A DNA stretch of 64,000 bases from Amblyornis subalaris (Eukaryota > Chordata > Aves > Passeriformes > Ptilonorhynchidae). The translations under genes and the position numbers were made by a program. The notes beneath the pieces were generated by a model that made no database searches, was not told the DNA's origin, and worked only from the letters and a program-made list of their open reading frames with translations. The stretch is taken from positions 2,345,143-2,409,142 of the forward strand of contig JACAXG010000028.1 in NCBI GenBank assembly GCA_018881555.1, read 5' to 3'. Within the stretch, counting starts at the first letter, position 1. Each line of letters starts with the position of its first letter. Shown here one piece after another: positions 49,501 to 61,500 of the stretch.

Positions 49501-52500
49501 TTACTCCAAGCCCTGTCCAACCTGGCCTTGGACACTTCCAGGGAAGAGGCAGCCACAGCTGCTCTGGGCAACCTGTGCCAGTTGCCAATATCAGACATCA
49601 CACACAAACACTTATCGCAAGGCTATTAAGTCTTTCAGATAAGGAGTCGGTGAACTTTGGGGAGGGACAGAGGGAAGAGTTGCAGGTGTCCTCTCTGTCA
49701 CTAAACCACTAAAATTCAGCCACTCTGACTTTTTAGAGGTCTGGAATACAGAGCCAGGCCACAACTGAAAGCACCATTCTATCTGGAATTATTTTCAGTC
49801 TGGTCACAGGACTACAGTGATTTCTGAAAATCCTGGAGAGTTTAACCATAAAACTAAAGAAAAGCATTAATTTAGTGTGTAGGAGAAAACAAAGTCACTT
49901 CACCATGAAAATGTTAACATTTCCCTCAGACCTGTAATTTTCTTAATCTCACATCAGGTTGATAAGATCCCTGGGTATGATTTACTATTTAGCTTTGCAG
50001 GGTCTCTATCTGTAGTTTCATTGTTCAGCCCAAAGAATTATGTTCTCCCACGTCACGTGTATTCCACAGCAGTTCCTGTTTTCATCCAAAAGATAAGATT
50101 CAGAGATCACAGAGATTAATCCAAGCCTTAGTTTTAGCAGAGCCGATGTTAACCTCTCATTAAATCTTCAAGCAGGTAAAAGGCAAGTCAATATGTGTTG
50201 TGCTTCTTTCTCCTGAGACAATACAACCAGGCAAAGAAAATTTACCTCGTGGTACTCCAGCTCTTTCTGCTTTGCCTGTTTTATCTCCAGCAGAGCAAGA
50301 GCCTGAGCCTCCTCTTGTTCCAATGGCTCAGTAAGATCTTGATACTTTAAAACTGCAGCTTCTCTCTACGAAATACAAATAAAGTATTTAGATTAGATTA
50401 TCTAGCATTGCCCAACAAGTCTGGGCATAAATAATGGATCTTTCTAGAACATGCACCTGAGTGGCATCTGCATCTCCATTTCTTCATGGGCTTTTTATTA
50501 AACTACTTACGAAGTTGCTGATCTAATCCCNGTCTCATTTTTTGCTGGCATATTACTCTCTTTCTACTTTCAATGCATCTGAGCTAATTCAGTCCCAGGA
50601 AACTTTTCTCTCTCCATTTTCTCATCTTTAAAATTGGGTTTTTCTCCCTTTTAGCAGGAAGTTCTATTTTGACTTCTAGAATTTGAGCTCCAATTTGATC
50701 AGTCAGCGAGGTTAATACATTTTCTAGGGAGGAGAAGGCTCTTTGGAGGAGTGGATGGCAAGGTAGTACCAGGGGCAAGAACCTCATTAGCTTGAAACTG
50801 AAGCTTGACAAATTTAAGTATGCAATTCTCTGACGTCTCTGATGAGCAGGGACTTTATTCCATGACCCGGAAAGCCCTTTCAGTCCTATGGTAAGAGCAA
50901 TACATATTCCAAGTACAGCTCCTGCTCTGTGCCAAGCAAATTTACAATTAATCATGTTCTTTGGTTACTAAAAAAACCCCTGTACAAAAACCCTCATCTT
51001 TGTTCCTCTGAGCCCTGNGATGATAAAGCAGTTCCACAGGTTACTGGTGAGGATGAACTGCCTTGTTCTCAGAAATCAAGAGTGGGAAGTGCATCCAGGC
51101 ACCTGCTTGCCTGGCTAGTCTGTCAGTCTGCTACTGAAACAAATCACTCTGTGAGCAGCAGGACCACCAAGGCTCCTTCCCCCTGGATCCATGTCTCAAG
51201 ACTGATTTCCTCTGAGATTCTCTAAGAAGACTTGCACTCACACTGCAGCCTCTCTGTGGCAACATGAACCAGGCCCCTCTCCCACACACAGCTGCTGAAT
51301 TTCACAGAATCTGTGAAGACATCATGCTTCTGACACCTCTACCTCTCTGTCAGATTTGACAGAATTTGGCCTACAGGTTCACAGCTGTTACGTGGAAGCA
51401 GAATAAACACTCTGTGTTTCTGTGAGCCTGATTTCTGCAGGGAACCTGCCCCCAGTGCTNGAATATTGCTGGCACACCAACAAAGCAAAGGCTCTGTAAG
51501 ATGCTGTTGCCTGATTNCCCGATCAGGGAATGCAGAAATCTCACCGTGGTGTCCCTCACGAGCTTGAAGTCCAAGTACACCAGGTTTGGAAGATGAGCAA
51601 TAACAAACAGCGTGTACTGCTCGCCNTCGCAGAAAGGGTTCCCGGTGAAGTTCAGTGTCCGTAAGTTTTTTAACCTCCTGAGATACACAACCTGTGCCAA
51701 AGGGAAAGAGTTCTGTACTTCCCCGTGCTGGGGAAGCACAGCCTTGGAATATATTGCTTTTATTACAGTTAGGTTGCAATACGTATTCTGCTCCACTGCT
51801 AAATTCACACAACATTCAATTATGAGTTTATAATACTTGGGGGAAAGGAAATACTCAAATTCACATTGGGAATATTTAGGCAATGGGTGGAGAGAGAAAG
51901 CAGATGAGTGGAAAAATCACAGGTCTTAAATTGGTAAGATGCCCCCACAAGAACCCCAAATAAATCCTACTCTCCTTCCTTTTCTCATATGTAGCCACTT
52001 ANTCCCTTTCTAACTTTCATGGGAGCCAATAGGAATTTTGCCATGGCTGACAGCAGGAACAGAACAGGGCCTCCATGACTCAATAATCTCAAAGAGAAAT
52101 GGCAGCAGAAAGCACTTAACACCAGGACAAAGGACCAAAACCATAGCTCAGACTACTTAGAAATCCTAAAGAAAATTTTATCCCCTAAGGAGGGGCTTGG
52201 ACACAGTGGCAAATGTCAGTTTTAGAATATCTGATCCTTTGACAGAGAATATTTGCAAAGCCAGGGAACACTCACATCTTCCAGAGTGGTCAGGTTATTC
52301 TTCCCTATGGAGAAAATCTGCAGCTCTTGCAATGTGTCCATGTTCTCAATTTTAGATATTCTGTTACTGTAGAGACTGAGGTCCTGCAGTTTGACAAGGG
52401 TTTCCAGGCCCTCAATTACTTCAATATTGTTGAAGGACAAGTCTGGAGAAGAGATTAGAAATCAAATGTTAAATTATTTCTAGCAGAACACCCTGATTCA

Positions 52501-55453
52501 GCCTTTGCATTTAGTCTGGTTCTGGATGTAGCTTATGTACAGATTTTTCTCAGGGGTGGTCAGTGTCCCACAGGAAAGGCTTGGCATTAAGTCATTCTTC
52601 ATCTCCATTTCATCCCTACAATTGTCCATGCAACTTTTAAATGAGAGGAAAAGCTGAAGTTTGTCCATGCAATGTCCACACACGCAGCCTGAAAGGGACT
52701 TATGGGGAAACACAATACACATGAGATGGGNAAATGCCAAAGAGGGGGATTTCTCTGACAAATCTGACACTGTTGTGTTTCTTGCAGACTCTGGCCTGCC
52801 ACACCAATGCCACTGTTGTGGTCATTTCCATAGGACCAACATATGGCAGTTCCACAACAGTGGAGTTATGCAAGGGCATATACTCACTTTAGCTTTCAGT
52901 CATTGAAATGTCCTCTTCTCCTGCCAGAACATCCATCCTAACACCTATAATCACCATGACTAAGGGGAGGATTTGCCCTCAGGCCAGTAATGAGCAAGTC
53001 AAAAGTCCGAAGAGAGTTTATGAGCTCTCTTGGGTGGCTGAGTTAAACTCGTGTAACAGCAACGGAACCACTGCAGCCTTTGGGCAAGCAAAACATATGA
53101 GTGTGCTTCAAAACACTCTGCTTGTACTGTGGTGATCAGCTGGTGATTCACAAGTGCATCAGTCATCTGTGGAGCAGAACAGTGCAGACAACTGGGCGGA
53201 AGAACCCATCAGACATTTCACAACATGCTTACGAGCTGAAGCCCTGTGTGCTGAGGATATATTTAGAATTCCAGCCAGCAACGTGGCTGCAGTTCCAGGG
53301 AATGCTCCAAGCTGTGCATCTGTGTAGCTGAAGGGAGTCACATCAGGCTACAAAGATGGGCACTTCTTGGGACAACAATGACACCAAGCCCTTAAGGATA
53401 TNGGGGTAGAGATGGTGGACTGTAGGCTCTGCCTCCAGCAGCTTCGAAAACAGAATACAGGCTTCTAAATCACAGAGGTGTTTCCATAAATATTCCTAAT
53501 ATTCTAAATACAATACAAACCTTGGAAACAACCTTGAAACCTCAGCTTCCTGTTCCTGCCACACCAAATGTATTAAACCCAGCTTTTAAACATTGAAAGG
53601 ATTGTTTTGCAGCTCTGATACTCAGGCATTTTGACATTTGACAGTCAAATAAGGAAACACACAGACAGCTGACAGCCTTCCCTGGGAAAGCTCCTATCAG
53701 TCGTGTTTGAGAAGGAAGGTGACATCCTGGTTTATCACAGATTGCTTTGCACCTGTGAAGGCATCCAGCCTCCTATGCCTGTATCTCACCAAGCCATACA
53801 AGGTGAACCAGACTCTCCAGGCCTTCTATCTTCTCAATGACATTGTTGTCCAGCTGCAGTTTAGTCAGATTCTCTAACGGCCACAGATTATCAATCTGCA
53901 GGATACCTAAAGCCACAGGAAAAAAAAAAGAAAAGAAAATTGCTTTCCATGTGAGGCAGCCTCAGTTTAGCGGACACGCTGCCTTGCACAAGGAAAACAG
54001 GTCCAGCCTTGCCTCCAAAAGGATTTTCAGCGTGTGATGAGTGCCCTGGAGAGCTCAGAGGTGCACTGGCTGGANGAGATTTCAATGAAACAGCCCACTT
54101 AACCTCAGTGTCCTGCACCGGCGCACGCGGCTCATCAGCGAGACCAACGAGGCGCGCAGGGGATGCTGACGATGGCCCTGCACTCCAGTGGCTTTATGAA
54201 TCCACTACTAGGAGGCCTTGACCTTCATTTTCCTCTCCAGCTCCAAGTGGGAGGTTTGGGATGAGACTCTGCTTTCCTCTGCATTTGCAGTCTAGCGGTG
54301 CCCGGCTCCTGCTTTTGTAAATGACTCTCCTGCTCCTGGGATTCTCATCACAGGAGAGGAAGTTGGAGTCTACTCTTTCTGTGAAGGCTGCAGTTTAGAA
54401 CTAATCAATAGCCCTGCATTTAGTTTCCTCCAAAAACAGAATCGCAAGGGCAGGCTGTTAGTCACTACAGCAAAGCATCAGGACCAAGGTGACAGGAAAT
54501 ACAGAACATTCTCACTCTCATTTCTCCTTCCCCTGCAATGGCTTCCCAGAAGATTTCAGCTGCTCTCCTGTTCTCCTCATTTACTGAGGGCAGAGTAAAC
54601 CAAGGAATTGCATGCACAAAATATTCACACAATTCTGTATTTTGTATTTGCAAACAAATCTATCCAGGATCAAGTCAAGGGAGTTTAAGAAAAGCAACTC
54701 ATACACACATTATTTTACTGGAGCACATGAGGAATAATCAACAGTAGATTTTTGCCTATGAAATTACCCCCTTCCCCCATATATTCAAATATTGAGCCAA
54801 ATGTTCTTTCTTTTAATTTTTTGAATGCAAGTTTATGACAGGTTTGACGGCAAGAGGTAAACTGTGGTAATGCTGTGGATGACCAGGGGATGCCATCAGA
54901 TTGGAGTGGAATCACCATAATCTCCTAAATAGCTCACACATAATCGCCAGCCATGGCAGAGCCTGCCCAGGGTTGGATTTGGCCATGTACTGAGGGACCC
55001 AATAGGCCTGTGGCCTGTAGGTGTCACCACAATATAAATGTTAAATGAGAACAGTAGTGACAATGAGAGTGGGAAGTGAAGCAGCTTTGAAGTTACCCAT
55101 CAGCAAAAGCACCCAGCTCTCTCTGATGAAGCTACTTTGTACAGGTATGGGTGAAAGTCTAAGTCCAGATGTTAATTTTCACATAATAAATCCAAGCTAA
55201 TAATGCTTGTTTAATTGCCAATTACCCACTTCATGCTTTATTCTATTACCTCCTAGCAAAAGGAGAAGGAAAATACGTATAAATTCTGATACTCACTTTT
55301 AAAACTAAGCTGTAGCTCTGTCACAGCCTTAAAGTTAATATTTTCCCCTTTGGCAAGATCTCCGAGGTCCTCTGGTAACTTCTCTTCAATGGCTTTTTGA
55401 ACCATTTCATCATCAATAATGTTTGGCTCAATGTTAATGAAAAACTGACTCAT
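40537..55453 (-). CDS. DRC3: DRC3 (LRRC48), nexin-dynein regulatory complex subunit 3
   Basis: Eleven exons were placed: 55297-55453, 53790-53906, 52276-52442, 51545-51691, 50246-50365, 49041-49153, 47572-47746, 44519-44650, 42288-42392, 40803-40934 and 40537-40641. They give 489 aa in one frame (human 523). The protein starts MSQFFINIEPNIIDDEMVQ, has leucine-rich repeats (LWPLENLTKLQLDNN, LSFNNIEVIEGL, LSLYSNRISKIENM, LRTLNFTGNPF, HLPNLVYLDF), then a coiled-coil C-terminal half (TAFVEYLNGSFLFDSLY, DALMTLE, CRDLENQHHEKL, VDKNTIVNAVNMSHDI). DRC3 is part of the N-DRC that links doublet microtubules and controls dynein in motile cilia. Human has about 27 more residues between DALMTLE...DLE and CRDLEN; an exon of about 81 nt in 42393-44518 was not identified. 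The intron 47747-49040 looks U12-type AT-AC. The donor after 42288 contains an N. Confidence 0.93.
45787..46110 (-). mobile_element. CR1 fragment in DRC3 intron
   Basis: Antisense CR1 3' end starting ATCACAGAATCACAGAATGG, then TTTGGGTTGGAAGGGACC, and ending near CTTGTCCTGTCACTCC. Confidence 0.95.
46165..46260. repeat. T/G-rich low-complexity tract
   Basis: GTTTTTGTTGTTGTTGTTGG-type simple sequence in a DRC3 intron, between two CR1 pieces. Confidence 0.7.
46318..46385 (+). mobile_element. Short CR1 terminus in DRC3 intron
   Basis: Sense CR1 3' tip: GATGATCTTGAAGGTCCC, TTCCAAACCAAGCC and CAATTCTGTGACTCTG. Confidence 0.75.
46960..47006. repeat. CTAT tetranucleotide microsatellite
   Basis: About ten TATC/CTAT units with small interruptions lie in a DRC3 intron. 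Confidence 0.9.
47242..47421 (+). mobile_element. CR1 fragment in DRC3 intron
   Basis: Sense CR1 with GGAAGAGGTTGCCCAGAG, TCATCCCTGGAGATATTC and a CACTCTGTGATTCTG terminus. Confidence 0.85.
47747..49040 (-). other. DRC3: U12-type AT-AC intron of DRC3
   Basis: On the minus strand the intron begins ATATCCTT at 49040-49033, the full U12 AT-type donor consensus, and ends CAC at 47749-47747. A branch-like AACCTTGAC lies at 47758-47766, its branch A 12 nt from the end, which suits the minor spliceosome. These borders join GC to A (codon GCA) and give LLQAYRKEF, matching LLETYKDKF in human. No GT-AG choice keeps both frame and homology. Confidence 0.85.
49402..49585 (-). mobile_element. CR1 fragment in DRC3 intron
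   Basis: Antisense CR1 3' end starting GATCACAGAATCATAAAATG, then TTTGGGTTGGAAGGGAC; strongly 5'-truncated after GGGCAACCTGTGCCAG. Confidence 0.92.
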
Positions 55454-55470
55454 TGTCAGACGGAATCAGC
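55454..55470 (-). other. DRC3: DRC3 5' UTR part with splice acceptor
   Basis: A pyrimidine-rich acceptor (minus-strand TTTTTCTTTTCTGTCCTGTAAG) precedes 17 nt of leader before the start codon at 55453. This implies at least one upstream noncoding exon, most likely in the CpG island at 56.3-56.9 kb. Confidence 0.6.
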
Positions 55471-55527
55471 CTTACAGGACAGAAAAGAAAAACGAATTAA
55501 ATCACTGCCTGGCTACTATTTCCAGCA

Positions 55528-55780
55528 GTCATAGACTCATAGAATCCCAGAATGGTTTGGGTTTGAAGGGACGTTAAAGAGCATCTCTTTCCACCCCCTG
55601 CCATGGGCAGGGACATCTTCCACTATCCCAGGTTGTTCCAAGCCCCCTCCAACCTGTCCGGAACACTTCCAGGGATGTGATATCCACAGCTTCTCTGATC
55701 AGCCTATTCCAATGCTTGACAACCTTTTCAGTGTAGAAATTCTTCACAGAAATCTAAACATCCCTAATGTTGCCCTTCAG
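55528..55780 (-). mobile_element. CR1 fragment upstream of DRC3 coding exon 1
   Basis: Antisense CR1 3' end starting ACTCATAGAATCCCAGAATG and TTTGGGTTTGAAGGGACG. Confidence 0.93.
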
Positions 55781-56065
55781 GCAATGAGACTATTTGTCTT
55801 TTTAGAACTGTGCAGAGTTAATGAATCAGTGAGAAGGACTTGAATCGTCAACCTTTTGCTTGCGTAAGATGTTTATAATTATGGAATAAGTTCTGATTTA
55901 TTTTTGCATAGGACAGGAATGATAAATGTCTGAGTTTAGAGAACTCTGTTCTCATCATGCCTTTCATTAACTAACCAAACCTTTGTGTGGCTGTGCTCAG
56001 CACAGACTGAGCAGCAGCAGGTTCTGGATTTATCCATCCTTGACCTTCTTTTCCGTCTTCCTTGC

Positions 56066-56206
56066 AGAATCACAGAATGGTTTGGTTTGGGAGGGACTTT
56101 AAAGATCACCTGGTTCCACTCCTGCCATGGGCAGGGACACCTTCCACTATCCCAGGTTGCTCCGAGTCCCGTCCAATCTGGCCTTGGACACTCCCAGGGA
56201 TGTGCA
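56066..56206 (-). mobile_element. Short CR1 fragment near the DRC3/TOM1L2 CpG island
   Basis: Antisense CR1 3' end: AGAATCACAGAATGGTTTGG then CCATGGGCAGGGACACC, truncated at TCCCAGGGATG. Confidence 0.92.
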
Positions 56207-56366
56207 CTTGTCCATCGTCCCCTCAGTCAAGGCTGTTTCTAACCGCCCCTCCCCGGTGGCTGCGAAGGGGCCACGGCCTCCCGCTCCCAGGACGTACTGA
56301 GGCCCAGATTCCGGTCCCTCAGGCCTCTCACGCACAGGTCCCCGGGCTCTGAGTTGGCTGCGTGCC

Positions 56367-56432
56367 CCGTTCCCGATTCCCGGTTCCCGGTTCCCGGTTC
56401 CCGATTCCCGGTTCCCGGTTCCCGGTTCCCGG
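56367..56432. repeat. TTCCCGG heptamer minisatellite
   Basis: About nine head-to-tail 7-bp units (GGTTCCC with a GATTCCC variant at regular places) lie at the DRC3 side of the bidirectional CpG island. A short antisense ORF of repeating GNREPGT is a product of the repeat, not a gene. Confidence 0.92.
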
Positions 56433-56439
56433 CCCCCAA

Positions 56440-56943
56440 CCGGCGCCTCGGGGCCCGTCGCTAAGGAAGCCCGGGCGCGTTGCTACGGGCTGCCACGTGA
56501 CCCGCTCAGCCGTCAATGGGCGGGGAGTGGGTGGAAGGCCGTCAACCAGTCAGAACGCGAGAAATCCGTGTCAGCCAATCAGCGCCAGGACCGTGCCCTC
56601 GCGGCGGAAGAGGGCCCGGATGATTGACGTTTTTCTTGCCCACTAATATTGCAGATGGGTTTGGCCTTTGCCCAATGGCGAGTGATAGTCACGGTGTCCC
56701 CGCTGTCCATCAAGAGGAGGGCGGGGAAAGGGCCGGGACGAACGCGGGGGCGGGCCCCTCGCTTGACAGTGATGGACAAGCTCTTTGTCCAATGGCTCTG
56801 CGGCGCCTCTAGCACCCGCCCAATGAAGTGTAGGGAGGCGGGACACGCTTGTCATAGCGCGCTGTGGTTGGCGCGCGAGGCTGTCATTCAGGGCGCGGTG
56901 TGGGAGGGGAGGGCACCGGGCCGCTGTTTGTTGTCATCCCAAG
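56440..56943. promoter_or_regulatory. Bidirectional CpG-island promoter of DRC3 (minus) and TOM1L2 (plus)
   Basis: This CpG-dense stretch has CCAAT boxes at 56575, 56672, 56789 and 56820, a GC box near 56518, a CACGTG at 56494-56499 and an imperfect RFX X-box (GTCGCTAAGGAAGC, 56457-56470; about 10 of 14 positions match GTTGCCATGGAAAC). RFX sites are typical of ciliary genes such as DRC3. Transcription starts are not defined. Confidence 0.7.
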
Positions 56944-56995
56944 ATGGAGTTTCTGCTGGGGAACCCGTTCAGCACCCCGGTGGGGCAGAGCCTCG
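56944..56995 (+). CDS. TOM1L2: TOM1L2 first coding exon (partial gene)
   Basis: The exon encodes MEFLLGNPFSTPVGQSL and ends in phase 1 at a GTACGG donor. This is the start of TOM1L2; human reads nearly the same, with Cys for Ser in GQSL. The next exon, starting the VHS domain (EKATDGSLQSEDW in human), was not found before the right edge, so intron 1 exceeds 7 kb, in keeping with a long first intron in mammals. TOM1L2 is an endosomal VHS-GAT adaptor that binds ubiquitin, TOLLIP and clathrin. The start codon has the favourable AAGATGG context. Confidence 0.9.
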
Positions 56996-57074
56996 GTACG
57001 GCGGCCTGGGGAGCGCGCAGGGGTTCGGGGGAGCCCGGGGAGCCAGTGGGGGCTCCGGCCAGCAGGGGGAACTG

Positions 57075-57500
57075 GAGGCAGCGGGGGGTTCTGGGAGTCG
57101 ATGACGGGCTGTAGGGGTTCAGGGGGTCTGTGAGGGCCCATGGAGGGNCTTGGGGGTCGGTGAGGGGCTCGCGGGGGGGTATGTGAGGGGCTGTGGGAGC
57201 GGCGGGTGGAGAGTCTCAGAGGGCCCATGGGGGGATTTGGGGCTTGGTAAGGGGCTCTGGGGCTTAGTGAAGGTGTTTGGGGTTTGTGGGGATCCTTGGG
57301 GCTTGATGGTGGGTCTGGAGGTTGTGAGGCAGCTCTGAGGGCTGTCGGGAGCCTCTGGAGGTGTGGGAGGGTCTCTGGGGAGCAGGGATTCCAGGATTGG
57401 TAGGGTCTTGGAGGTGCTGGAAGGCTTTTGAGTTTTGGGGGATGGTGGGGACCTCAGTGGGAGGCTCTGGGGTTAGTGGGGGCCGTGGAGGGCTCAGTGG
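57075..57500 (+). repeat. G-rich minisatellite-like tract at the start of TOM1L2 intron 1
   Basis: Loose repeats of GGGGCTTGGTGAGGGGCTC-like units fill the first 500 bp of the intron. Dense G-runs lie on the transcript strand, which favours G-quadruplex or R-loop formation. Confidence 0.6.
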
Positions 57501-58149
57501 GCAGACGAGGGCTGGGGAACAGGGGGGCCTTTCAGCAGGCTGTTGTCCATGAGAAGGGAGTGATTCCACGTCGAGATGGATGAAGGAAAGTTGTTGCATC
57601 CCCCAACTCCTTTCCCTGCAGTCGAGCGCATTGTTCCAGACCACCCTGTCATTGATCCACCTCTTCCCAAAGTACTGAATCCTCCCTGTACCTGTGTGTG
57701 TGGGGGGGGTGACGTGGTTCAGAGACACAAATATGCACTTGGTTTTCAGCCTGAAGCCTGAATTGTGGTTTTAGTAATGCTTTGGTGCCATTAACAGGTT
57801 ATTCTGAGTGAGCTTTCATTATGCGGCCACTTAAGGCCTCCCTAGGCTGCTGTGGCTGCTCACTCCCTCGCACAGACATGTTCTTTCATGGCTACTCATG
57901 TGTTGGTCTGGGTTGCCATGGCTGGGGCAAAGAAGAGAAAGGAGAAAGCCTGGGCGACACTTGTGCAGTGTTTGGTAGCTCTGAGTTCTCACCTTGTCTG
58001 GGTGGGCTCTCAGTGCCTCCTGCTTTCCTCTCTTGGGCTCTAAAGAAATTTAAGATCTCTGACATTGCGGTGAGAAGGAACAGGCTGGCTCAGGTTCCTG
58101 CAGTGCAGGCAGGCGGGCAGTCCCAAAGCCAAGGTGATGCTCAGTCGAG

Positions 58150-58560
58150 CATGTCTCCTGCAGGGAAAGGCTGGGAGAATTGGGATTGTTCAGCCTGGAA
58201 AAGGCAAGGCCTTGGGTTGACCTAATTGTGGCCTTCCAGTACCTGAAGGGAATCTACAGGAAAGATGAAGAGCGACTATAAGGGCCTGGAGTGATAGGAC
58301 AAGGCGGAATGGCTTCGAACTGACAGGGAGTAGGGTTAGATGGGATATTGGCAAGAAGTTCTTCCCTGTGAGGGTGGTGAGGCCCCTGCACAGGTTGCCC
58401 AGAGAAACTGTGGCTGCCCCATCCCTGGAAGTGTCCAAGGCCGGGTTGAATGGGGCTTGGAGCAACCTGGGATAGTGGAAGGTGTCTCTGCCTATGGCAG
58501 GGGGTGGAATGAGATGAGCTTTAAGGTCCTTTTCAACCCAAACTATTCTGTGATTCTCTA
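58150..58560 (+). mobile_element. CR1 fragment in TOM1L2 intron 1
   Basis: Sense CR1 with TGTTCAGCCTGGAAAAGGC, TGGCCTTCCAGTACCTGAAG, GGATATTGGCAAGAAGTTC and a CAAACTATTCTGTGATTCTC terminus. Confidence 0.95.
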
Positions 58561-61500
58561 AGATATAGCTATGCATAGTCTAGCCTAGAACTATTCTGTG
58601 TTGATTTATGGAATGATGGAAGTCTTTGAAAATAATAGTGGAAAAAATTTGGCAGAGTATCTGCTCATGACCTCAAACCTTTTTTATAGTTATTTTCTCA
58701 TCCCCACGTGCAGGGACACTCCCTGGTCAGGATAAAAGGCCCTTGCACGGGTGAGTCTCACGCTGTACTTTGAGCATGGCTGGGTTCTCTTTGTCAGGCT
58801 ATATGGAGCATGTGTATAACTTGCTGTTTATCCTCAGCCATCTGGGGTGTTTATTTCTTCTGCTGAGGGAGAGAAGTGCTGAGAATTGGAGGAGAATAAC
58901 GAGAACAGCACAAGCGAAACATGATTTTTAGAGTGAATTTGCTTTGTTGTGTGTGGCCATCAGAGCACCCCTGCCAGGACAGCTGCTGCTGGGCCAGGCC
59001 TCTGCCGTGGGCCTGGGAAGGGAANGCAGCAATTTCTCATCTCTTTATTGACAGCTGCTTTTAGCATCAGTCAGTGGTTTGAAGGAGCTTAAGAAATGTT
59101 GGGGGGCAGGGAGGGTGGAGCAGTAAAATCTGCTTTTTTAGCCTTTTTGCCTCTTTAACTGCAGAGTGCAAAGGTTTTCACAGCTCTCACATCCCTTCCC
59201 TCGCTAAACAACCGCTCGCTGCCAACTTTGAGGCTTTGAACTCACTGAGCTGCTTCCATCAGATAAGGTTAGGTGTGCAGCTTCCCTTAATGCAAAATTC
59301 AGCTGCACTTTCAGAATGGTTTTTTTGCTCCCAGGGGGAATAGATAACTGCAGATTTTATTTTGGAAGACAAATTTTTCTGCTTCTCCTATCGCTGCCAG
59401 TTATCCCTTTCTGAGCAGTAAAACAAAAGCATGCCTTGTTCTCAGACACTGCTATTTGCCCAGTGCTTCCACAGTTTGTTTTTCCAATGAGCTTGTGGAA
59501 TGTAATTTTCACTTATGTTTCTCTTCATTCTTTAAAAGAAATGGAATAATTTTGTATTTCTGTTTTAACATATTGTGTTGAACACAGTTGTGATGTTTTC
59601 AAGCAAGGCCTAACACTCACCATAAGGGAGAAGTGCAGAAAATCCTGTAGGTCCATCGGCACACCAAGAATGTGTGTTCTCTGCCAGGAAGTAGCAAAGG
59701 TTCATGAGAAGATTTAATTAGGGCTCTACAATGTCTNCAGATAAATGCCAGGTCTGAAAGAACAAAGATGTCAGAGAAGGTTTGAGGAGAGCTGAGAGAG
59801 GTAATACAAGGGATTTTCTCTTTTCTCCTCTTTATCTGGATAATGTCTGAAGCCAGGCAGGCTTTTTATGTTAACTCTTTTGCTTAATGTGGGAAAGTAA
59901 TGCTAGGATGAGCTCAGAGGATTTGTAATGGAGATGGATAGAGTCTCTTGCATCTAAAGTGCCAGTTGAAATGGCAGCCAGGTTCCTCATGGCTGAAACC
60001 TACCTGATTTTTGGACTGGCTTATAAGGTACCCTCTATTTAATTCCCAGTGGTGGCATAGCAGTAACTGTAAAAGCCATCACCATGGCTGCTAATAACAA
60101 GCCTTACCTAATTTTGCTGTAATACTTTGATTGGCCTGTGGACACTGAACTGTCCTTGTGTCTCCAGCAAGGTCCTCTCCTAAGCAGAGTGAGTGGTTTT
60201 TGTTGGGGCTGTTGTGTGGAAGGCAGGCAGCTATGCCTAAAAGATTCCTAAACTTAAAAAAACCCGTTTTCATTCCTCACTGCTTTTTACTTGGAGGTTG
60301 CTCTGAAGGGAGCTTATGGCAGCATTTTACATATAAATCAAAAGTCTCACCCAGGATTTTGTAGCAGAATCCAATACTTCTCAAAGGTTTTGTGAGGTGT
60401 TTTTCAGAAGCTCTTTGTAAAGGCTGGTGAGGGTCAAGAGGGTGGAATTGGGTGCCTTGGGTTTTGTAGGCTGCCAAGTGCATCGGTGTTGACAAGATCC
60501 TTTGTGGCATTGGGTGCTGGCCCAGTTCTTATGACTGAACTGTTTATTTTTTCCAGTCAGTACTGTAAATACTGTCTTGAAGAATATCCCAACCAGTGAG
60601 GAGGAGAAGAGCAGGAAGATGTGTAGTAAAGCAGCGCTGACAGAGTGCTTGCTGTGTGGAGAGGGATTGGCCTGGAGAAAAAGCTGCAATTTACAGTAGT
60701 GGGAATTTGCCTTGAGATTCACCATCCTGCCATAAATTGCGTTTTTATCTTTCTTTGTTCGATGGAGCCATCTTTAAAGTGTCACCACTCTATTCAAGGT
60801 TATTAGAACAAATACCCTTGCTGCAGGTTGGCTAAAACATCTTCGATGATTAAAGCTGATTGAATTACAAGAACAGGGAGTGCTGGTGACTTTTTTTTGG
60901 CTGTTCTGCTTATTTGCTATCGGCCATGTGGCTTACATGTGAGGACACAGGAAAACCTGGTTTCGTTTTTTTGGTTTTACTCTGGAGACTTTGCAANGGC
61001 TTCAGGAAAGTGTTTATTTGTCTGAATCCAAACCAAGCCTTGCTGCTGCCCTCTCCCCTCAGGTGCAGAGAGCTGAGCTGGAGCAGTGAGGTGTGAAATG
61101 GCTCCTCACAGGGTAGTGGACAGGGGCATCAAGGTCCATTGTGGTCAGGCTGTGGTCAGGGCTGTGTGTGCTGCTGAACTCAGCTCTTCTCACTGCAGCC
61201 CCAAATCTGCCTGACCCCGAGCCAAAGACCTCTGGGAGAGAAGTTCAGCACCTGAATTAGGTGCACTGAAAGTTAATTTTTAACAATGCAGTAGAAATGA
61301 AGTTGTCCTGTGTGGCTGGAAGTGGGGATCAGGTGCTTCTGGTTTACACCTCTGGTCCCTGTTGCTGAAGGGGCGTTTTAGTGCAGGGTGCCATCCTTGG
61401 GCACTTGCCTTGGAATCTGTTTTTGGAGGAGGAACAGTGTGGTGATTTAATACAGAGTATTGTTTAAGGAGACTACAGAAACAAGGTTTCAGCAAAAGAT

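Noticed and set aside
56239..56516. Minus-strand ORFs coding GNREPGT repeats
   Set aside because: They are translations of the TTCCCGG heptamer array; all frames of a 7-bp repeat stay open together.
57621..57690. Plus-strand VERIVPDHPVIDP segment after a CAG as TOM1L2 exon 2
   Set aside because: It does not resemble the VHS-domain start expected after GQSL (EKATDG...), and the frame closes quickly without a supported donor.
58175..58560. ORFs of 60-130 codons overlapping CR1 copies (also at 12.9, 18.5, 22.4, 29.6 and 45.9 kb)
   Set aside because: They translate conserved CR1 3' sequence in arbitrary frames; they are not genes.
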